Assembly: GCF_954871325.1 (NCBI RefSeq)
Contig: NC_088778.1
Coordinates: forward strand, 4,125,743 to 4,189,742
Direction: 5' to 3'
Length of the DNA: 64,000 nucleotides
Source of the DNA: Gordionus sp. m RMFG-2023
Taxonomy: Eukaryota > Nematomorpha > Gordioida > Chordodea > Parachordodidae
Both the position numbers and the translations under genes were made by a program. The notes beneath the pieces were generated by a model that had not been told where the DNA came from, ran no database searches, and saw only the letters and a list, made by a program, of their open reading frames with translations. The number at the start of each line of letters is the position of its first letter. The first letter of the stretch is position 1. Positions 60,241 through 64,000 of this stretch are shown piece after piece.

Positions 60241-60400
60241 TTTACAAGTGTTTGAAAGGTATTTTGAAAAATCTTATTTTAATTACATACTAAAATTTTA
60301 TGTATTCCAAAAATTAATCACAATAAAATATAATCAAAATAAGCTATTTATGATGATTATATTTAAACCTGCATATATATGGTATAAAAAATTTTTAAAA

Positions 60401-60452
60401 TTAGAACAAGTTCAAAATCAAGAACAAGTTCAAAATCAAAAACAAGTTCAAG
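60401..60452 (+). repeat. Short tandem repeat, 18-bp unit
   Basis: About three units of GAACAAGTTCAAAATCAA with few changes. In one frame it would read EQVQNQ repeats, but the surrounding 75-residue frame (60248-60475) sits in A+T-rich DNA beside R2 and has no other support as a gene. Confidence 0.75.
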
Positions 60453-60970
60453 AGGATCAATTATTTAAGATCTAGAAAATTTTTTAGTTATAAATAAATA
60501 TAGAATAAATTTTTTTAATTTACATAAAATATGCATGTAAGAAATTTTGAAATTGACGAAATATTGGAAATCTGATCAACGATAGCAATTGACTAATATT
60601 AGAAATTTTGGAACGATTACAATCAAGCAGCGAACTATGAGTGTCGATCCAACCAACAGACAGAACATTCAACCATAGACAAATACGATGGGAAAGATTT
60701 ATTAAATAAATGAGGGAAATGAGATATGTAAATAATAATCTTTTATATTTTTTATAATATCTTTTATATATTTTGTTGTTATCATTTTGTTTTACTGAAA
60801 AGTTTTATTTTATTTAAATTTTTATTCAAAGTGTAATTATTTTTTTTACTTAACTTAATTTTTTTTAGTATTCGTAAAGAATGCTATATATTGTTCTTTT
60901 CAATACGATAAAAATAGTGAACTATGTATAGATTTCTATTGGATTTTTATATTTTATTGAGGAATAAAAT

Positions 60971-61445
60971 TTTTTTTTTCTCTTAAGCTTTCACCTTCTT
61001 TTTTTTTTTTTGGGGGGGGGGGGGTAAGCTCTCTCTCCAATTTATCATGCTATCTATCTCTTTTTATCTCTGATATCCCCCACCCGTCCTTATCTATTCC
61101 ATTTGGATCTTCCACCGGAGTATCGCATCGAGACCATTATCTTGTTCTTACACCGAAGTATTGACATATATCCCACCGGAATATTCTTATCGATTCCATC
61201 TATCATCCTTAAATGGCCCACGAGGTCAGCTGGCTATCTTTCATTTTGGTTTATTGGGCAATTATCCTAACACCCAGCTCCAAGCCTGTTGGTGACCTGG
61301 CATTTCTCAGCTCAGAAATTTATTTTAGCAGTCTTTATATATCAGTCAAAGAAAAACCTGAAAATTTTTACGTTTCTAACCAAGATTGAACCTGGGACCT
61401 TTTGCTTCTAAGCATTCATCATAAACCCACCAGGCTACCCAGGCT
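60971..61445 (-). mobile_element. tRNA-headed SINE with RTE-like tail
   Basis: A 475-bp element on the minus strand. The head carries an A box, TAGCCTGGTGG (about 61428-61438), and a B-box-like GGTTCAATCTT (about 61383-61393), spaced 34 bp apart as in tRNA genes. A unique body of about 350 bp follows. The tail reads TTACC then C and A runs, then GGTGAAAGCTTAAGAG and an A-rich end. A 15-bp target duplication, ATTGAGGAATA(A/C)AAT, lies at 60956-60970 and 61446-61460 with one mismatch, and an unfilled paralogous site is seen near 59340. The tail resembles the 3' end of the RTE-type LINE at 40395-41545, the expected source of its reverse transcriptase. It would be transcribed by RNA polymerase III. 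Confidence 0.88.
61012..61024. repeat. Homopolymer T then G13 inside the SINE tail
   Basis: About 14 T followed by about 13 G. At the same place the LINE end has TCTTTTCTGGTGGTAAGCTC, so the run looks like an expansion of a short T/G stretch. Confidence 0.85.
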
Positions 61446-61604
61446 ATTGAGGAATACAATATATCCCAGGAATAAAAGAGAAGTAATACCGCTATTTGAT
61501 GAAGTAGAATTTTTGCGATAACCTATTGTACAGGGCTTAATATTATTTTTTTAAGAAATAGTGATTAAATTTTAATAAATTTCCTTCTCTTTATATAATT
61601 CTAG

Positions 61605-61798
61605 TAAGGTTGTATGCGAAATAATTCGAACCTGTTTTTAAATGTTTAAACTGGTGGCTTTACTTTCAACCAATTAACTATGAACCTGACAAAAATACTC
61701 CTGACAAAAAGACGTTGGACAATCACCATGGACCAAAAGACACTAGACAAGAATCCTCTAATTTTAGGAATAAAATTAAACACCTGATGGGCAAATTC
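61605..61798 (+). repeat. R2 dispersed repeat, forward copy split by hAT
   Basis: It contains CTGTTTTTAAATGTTTAAAC (about 61632), ACCTGACAAAAATACTCC (about 61684) and CACCATGGACCAAAAGACAC (about 61726). It resumes after the hAT element at 63256. Confidence 0.75.
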
Positions 61799-63255
61799 TA
61801 GTGCTGTGAAGTAACGTCAAAGTAACGTCGTTACTTTTTTGACGAAAAGGAACGCCATTCGTTACCTTCTTCTAGAGGTAACGAATAAAGTTAACGCGTT
61901 TCTTTTTTTTTGGGTAACGGTAACGTAAAACGTTACTAGTTACTTTATATTTTCACTTAAAAAATATCAACAAAAAGATAAACATATTTTTCTTGTATTA
62001 TAAAATTACTTTTATATATTTTTTAATTCTTAATATAAATAATTTAGGCCGAGTTTTAAATCATATTTCCTTCATTTTTATTTTAAATTCTCGTTGTTAA
62101 ATTTTCTGACGACCCAAAGTTTTATTTATTTTAAATCTTTTTTAAATAATAACGCCAATTTTATTATTTATACTTTAAATAAAAGAATTTTTTTAAATAT
62201 GGTATCTGAATTATAAAAATATTTTACAAAAGTCAAAGATAATTTTACAAAATGCGTTATGCGGACTGAGTTTACCTTCAGTATGGAAGGGGATATAGAT
62301 GCTCCATATCGTAGAAGCTTATTACCAGAAAATCTAGAGGCTCTCGTATTTATTAAAAAAAAAATCTAATATATTATAATTTTATATATTAAATACAATT
62401 TTATAATTCATACCAACATAAAATGGATATATTATCAAATATATGTTTTTTTTTAATTATAGTCTTAATTGTAGAAATAAAAAAAATGAAATGCACAATT
62501 TAATTTTTTGCATAAAAAATATTGATTTCTTAATTACATTTGGTTCAAAGGGAGGTGGTTAAAAATCAATATAAATATAGTATCGGTATATCAGTATTGG
62601 ATCGGTTTGGAAGCAATATCGGATCGGATCGGTGAAAAATATGTGGATCGGCACAGACCTAAATATAAGCAAGTAAATTATACTATAATATTGGGCTGGG
62701 CACCAACATTAAAAACCCAAGATTAACAAAATATTGGTTTTGGTTCAAAGTATTATATTGAGTTTTTTTATATCTTCTATTTCTTATTTTAGTGCTATTA
62801 GTTTGACTATATTTGATAATAAATTTAAAGAATAAAAAATCGTGATTTTAAAAAACTTTATTTAAATCTGTGTTGAGCACTAAGCGCTCTTGTTTGTCTG
62901 ATCAAAATTTTGAAATCAATAGTTGCTAAAAATAAATAAAAAATTGTTACATAAAGATGTTATCTTATAATATATTAATTTTATTTATATTATAATTAAA
63001 TATATTAATATATTTTTTTTATGAAACGATCTTATATATTCTTTTTGTATAGTTTTTATTTTATTATATATTTTGTCGGAAAAAAAATATTATTTTTATA
63101 TATATTTAATTTTTTTAAGTAAAGAGTAGCCTGTTAATTTTTTGAAAAGTCGGTAACACGCTTTGAAAAGGTAACGAGTAAGTAACGCGTTCTTTTTTCA
63201 GATGTTTCGAGTAACGGTAACGCGTTTCTTTTTTGTAGTAACGTTTACAGCACTA
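61799..63255. mobile_element. Non-autonomous hAT element with GTAACG subterminal repeats
   Basis: A 1457-bp element. Its left end is TAGTGCTGTGAAGTAACG and its right end, on the minus strand, TAGTGCTGTAAACGTTACTA. The 8-bp flanks GCAAATTC (61791-61798) and GGAAATTC (63256-63263) differ at one base. The unfilled site reads GATGAGGAAATTTTA at 43899 and 59664. GTAACG and its complement occur many times within about 160 bp of the left end and 110 bp of the right end, as expected for transposase-binding sites. The interior is A+T-rich, with no transposase recognised. Confidence 0.92.
62590..62661. mobile_element. hAT-like terminus with GATCGG repeats, nested
   Basis: On the minus strand this reads TAGGTCTGTGCCGATCC followed by several repeats of CCGATCCGAT. 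That resembles the end of yet another hAT family inside the 61799-63255 element. The partner terminus was not identified. Confidence 0.45.
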
Positions 63256-63499
63256 GGAAATTCTAATATTATACATGATTTTAAAGCATTTAAAAATTTG
63301 TTAAAATTTAAATAAGTCAAGTATTTTTTCTTGATTTTTGTCCAAAAATACGATGCTGGATTTGTTCCGACCGTGATGTTAGCGTATTATTTTAATTATT
63401 CTTAAAAAAAATATTAAATTGAAGAGAAGAGAAGCAATATGTTATTTAGATCTAAACATTTTAAGTTTTCCATATATTTACATAAATATGGTCTTAATC
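63256..63499 (+). repeat. R2 dispersed repeat, continuation after hAT
   Basis: It continues the split copy with GGAAATTCTAATATT and AAAGCATTTAAAAATTTG, then TGTCCAAAAATACGATGCTGG-like sequence, and reaches the MITE at 63500. Confidence 0.6.
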
Positions 63500-63704
63500 T
63501 AGTATTGTTAAACGGCTCGATTTAAGCCGATTTCTGGCAAAATCAATATATTTACCAGAAAAATTTTACGCGAGCCAGAAGATTTTGCTCATAGATGGCA
63601 CACATGTTTGGACATCTATTAGTAAAATCTAGGCAATATTCTCGCTAATACATTAAGTTAACAGTTTGAAAATTCTGCTCGAATTGAGCCGTTTAACAAA
63701 AATA
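63500..63704. mobile_element. Foldback hAT-type MITE, copy C
   Basis: A 205-bp copy with the left end TAGTATTGTTAAACGGCTCG and the right end GAGCCGTTTAACAAAAATA. The 8-bp flanks TCTTAATC (63492-63499) and CCTTAATC (63705-63712) match at seven positions. The interior shares GATTTTGCTCATAGATGG and TTGGACATCTATT with copy D. It sits inside an R2 copy at the CCTTAATTC word. Confidence 0.85.
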
Positions 63705-64000
63705 CCTTAATCCATTTTCATTTTTTTCTATTGAAAGATGTAGTCAGCAATTTGAATTTAAAAAAAAATTAAGATAGAATCTATAGAATAGGTTATAACT
63801 GAAGATACGTATAAATAAATATTCAGATTACACCTTTATTGTTATTCATCCCAAATAAATAAATTGACAATCATATATTTAAGGCCTTTTTATAATTTTA
63901 TTAAATTTTAAATAAAATTTATTAATATATTATAAAACTCCATCTTGCGGAAATAAATATATAATAAATAAATACGATTTTTTATAATATAAATATTTAA
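63705..64000 (+). repeat. R2 dispersed repeat, forward copy, right end of window
   Basis: It continues R2 after the MITE: TTTTTTTCTATTGAAAGATG, ATTTAAGGCCTTTTTATAAT (about 63876) and AAAACTCCATCTTGCGGAAA (about 63934). The copy runs off the window. Confidence 0.7.

Noticed and set aside
62900-63120. Possible further inverted ends around GGGCTGGGCACC and TGTTGAGCACT inside the hAT element
   Set aside because: The two words match over only a few bases and no target duplication could be found.
1-64000. Polinton, Maverick or other large virus-like DNA element
   Set aside because: No protein-primed polymerase, packaging ATPase or capsid-like frame and no long terminal inverted repeats were seen.

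Overview
The window is a very A+T-rich stretch of eukaryotic DNA (by eye three quarters or more A+T) made almost wholly of transposable elements and old duplicated repeats. I found no convincing host single-copy gene, rRNA or tRNA. The mix of elements (a LINE with a restriction-like endonuclease, an RTE-type LINE with a tRNA-headed SINE, Ty3/gypsy fossils, several hAT families, pogo-like elements and a Helitron) points to an invertebrate animal with an A+T-rich genome. A 45-bp intron is predicted in one hAT gene. I cannot name the species. The region looks like heterochromatin or a repeat-rich arm.

Region 1, 1-30.9 kb. The matrix is an old repeat family, called R1 here, all in one orientation and present in many diverged copies. 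Into it have gone: a hAT transposon (3131-7899, perfect 8-bp target duplication) that itself carries a nearly intact endonuclease LINE (about 3745-6768, minus strand); a nest at 8.5-13.6 kb made of a gypsy fossil, an element with CGTCTACA ends, a second gypsy fossil inside that, and a hAT foldback MITE inside the gypsy; a partial duplicate of this nest at 18.2-19.06 kb; a near-identical tandem array of a 1.085-kb unit (19.06-22.73 kb); a pogo-like element (24972-26534); and a second gypsy copy with two LTRs (28702-30962).

Region 2, 30.96-38.9 kb. This is a higher-order tandem array of units of about 3.5 kb, each holding R1 sequence and a gypsy-like fossil. One block of about 80 bp is inverted between unit 1 and unit 2.

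Region 3, 38.9-43 kb. It holds retroelement fossils: a gypsy RNase H trace, the 3' part of an RTE-type LINE, a pogo MITE and an RT/RNase H fossil.

Region 4, 43-64 kb. The matrix changes to a second dispersed family, called R2 here, with copies on both strands. Inserted in it are a Helitron Rep fragment, a 2.1-kb hAT element with G+C-rich subterminal repeats and a short two-exon BED/dimerisation gene, several MITEs, a tRNA-headed SINE (60971-61445) whose 3' tail resembles the end of the RTE LINE at 40.4 kb, and a 1.46-kb non-autonomous hAT (61799-63255). Many insertions have target duplications, and three are supported by an unfilled paralogous site inside this same window.
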